Assembly: GCA_007122745.1 (NCBI GenBank)
Contig: SKTA01000009.1
Location: 1 to 12,688, forward strand
Source: Bacteroidales bacterium
GTDB taxonomy: Bacteria > Bacteroidota > Bacteroidia > Bacteroidales > UBA7960
DNA: 12,688 nt
Reading direction: 5' to 3'
The notes beneath the pieces are model-generated. The model did no database searches and was not told where the DNA came from. It saw nothing but the letters and a program-made list of their open reading frames with translations. The position numbers were made by a program, and so were the translations under genes. Positions 12,352 to 12,688 of the stretch are shown here, piece by piece (the first letter of the stretch is position 1; each line of letters starts with the position of its first letter).

Positions 12352-12688
12352 CCTTCCAGCTTTTCAATCAGATCGGGCAGCTTTTTCATTATGGCAAGCT
12401 CTTTCATCTTTGCCCTGGCTTCCAGAACCGGTGATCCAAAATAGGTTGTATTTCCTTTCAGTGATTTGGATATTCCTGACTGTCCCAATACAACGGCATG
12501 ATCCCCAATACTCAGGTCTTTCTGAACACCAACCTGTCCCCAGAGAATGACATTGTCGCCAATATTAACACAACCTGCAATGCCTACCTGTGCCGCAAAG
12601 AGGCAATTTTTGCCTATTATGGTATCGTGGCCGACCTGAATCAGGTTGTCCAGTTTGCTGCCTGCTCCGATGGTGGTGTTGGCTGATA
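12348..12688 (-). CDS. lpxD: UDP-3-O-acylglucosamine N-acyltransferase (LpxD), C-terminal part
   Basis: About 112 C-terminal residues are present; the N-terminal part lies beyond the right edge. LpxD adds the N-linked hydroxyacyl chain to UDP-3-O-acyl-glucosamine in lipid A synthesis, in the cytoplasm. The sequence is a left-handed beta-helix made of hexapeptide repeats (TTIGAG, DTIIGKN, VNIGDN, LSIGDH). DNLIQVGHDTIIG matches the LpxD segment holding the catalytic histidine (codon at 12627-12629). YFGSPVLEARAKMKELA leads to a final helix (KKLPDLIEKLEG), as in LpxD and unlike LpxA. The TAA stop overlaps the ccmE stop by four bases in convergent orientation, so no terminator fits between them. 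Bacteroidota often encode two LpxD-like proteins; which one this is cannot be told. Confidence 0.9.
   Translation of the reverse strand, partial: SANTTIGAGSKLDNLIQVGHDTIIGKNCLFAAQVGIAGCVNIGDNVILWGQVGVQKDLSIGDHAVVLGQSGISKSLKGNTTYFGSPVLEARAKMKELAIMKKLPDLIEKLEG

Overview
The window looks like chromosomal DNA of a member of the Bacteroidota, probably class Bacteroidia; I would not go lower in rank. The main evidence is a recurring promoter element of the Bacteroidota primary-sigma type (TAnnTTTG, the -7 box). It occurs just upstream of seven transcription units (1182-1189 -, 1248-1255 +, 5960-5967 -, 8754-8761 -, 8871-8878 +, 9040-9047 +, 10402-10409 +). Leaders are short, A-rich and lack clear Shine-Dalgarno sequences. 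The gene families fit a Gram-negative cell: LpxD for lipid A, and a Ccm-type cytochrome c maturation set.

Layout. (1) 1-1161, minus: an OppC/DppC-type peptide ABC transporter permease whose last few codons run off the left edge. (2) 1278-1826, plus: a secreted thioredoxin-fold protein (WCGWC), divergent from the permease. (3) 1830-8727, minus: a compact five-gene surface-glycan cluster. In transcription order it holds a two-domain protein (degenerate formyltransferase-like N-terminus plus GINT1-like beta-propeller), a GNAT-family acyltransferase with a possible second GNAT-like half, a Wzx-type flippase, a GT4 glycosyltransferase, and an asparagine-synthetase-like ligase without the glutaminase cysteine. 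Genes within it overlap or nearly touch, except for an 81-bp gap before the flippase that holds a possible internal promoter. (4) 8892-8966, plus: tRNA-His(GTG) with its own promoter and an intrinsic terminator. (5) 9099-10394, plus: a soluble GAF-domain histidine kinase with no response regulator nearby. (6) 10438-12351, plus: a tight ccmB-ccmC-ccmD-ccmE operon; ccmD is a 51-residue gene and CcmE carries the CxxxY heme-attachment variant instead of HxxxY. (7) 12348-12688, minus: the C-terminal part of LpxD, convergent with ccmE and overlapping it by 4 bases.

How it works together. The glycan cluster has a flippase and one clear glycosyltransferase, but no polymerase, initiating phosphoglycosyltransferase or nucleotide-sugar enzymes. 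I infer that it decorates or completes a glycan whose other genes lie elsewhere, with the ligase and acyltransferase adding amide- or acyl-type modifications. The ccm genes would export heme and load it covalently on CcmE; CcmA and CcmF are not in this window and must be encoded elsewhere if the pathway works.

No stretch longer than about 300 bases lacks a gene; the longest gaps are 8728-8891 and 8967-9098. I see no insertion sequences, CRISPR arrays, phage genes or origins. The best candidates for something under-described are the glycan cluster (the Cys-less ligase and the degenerate formyltransferase/beta-propeller fusion) and the CxxxY-type ccm operon.
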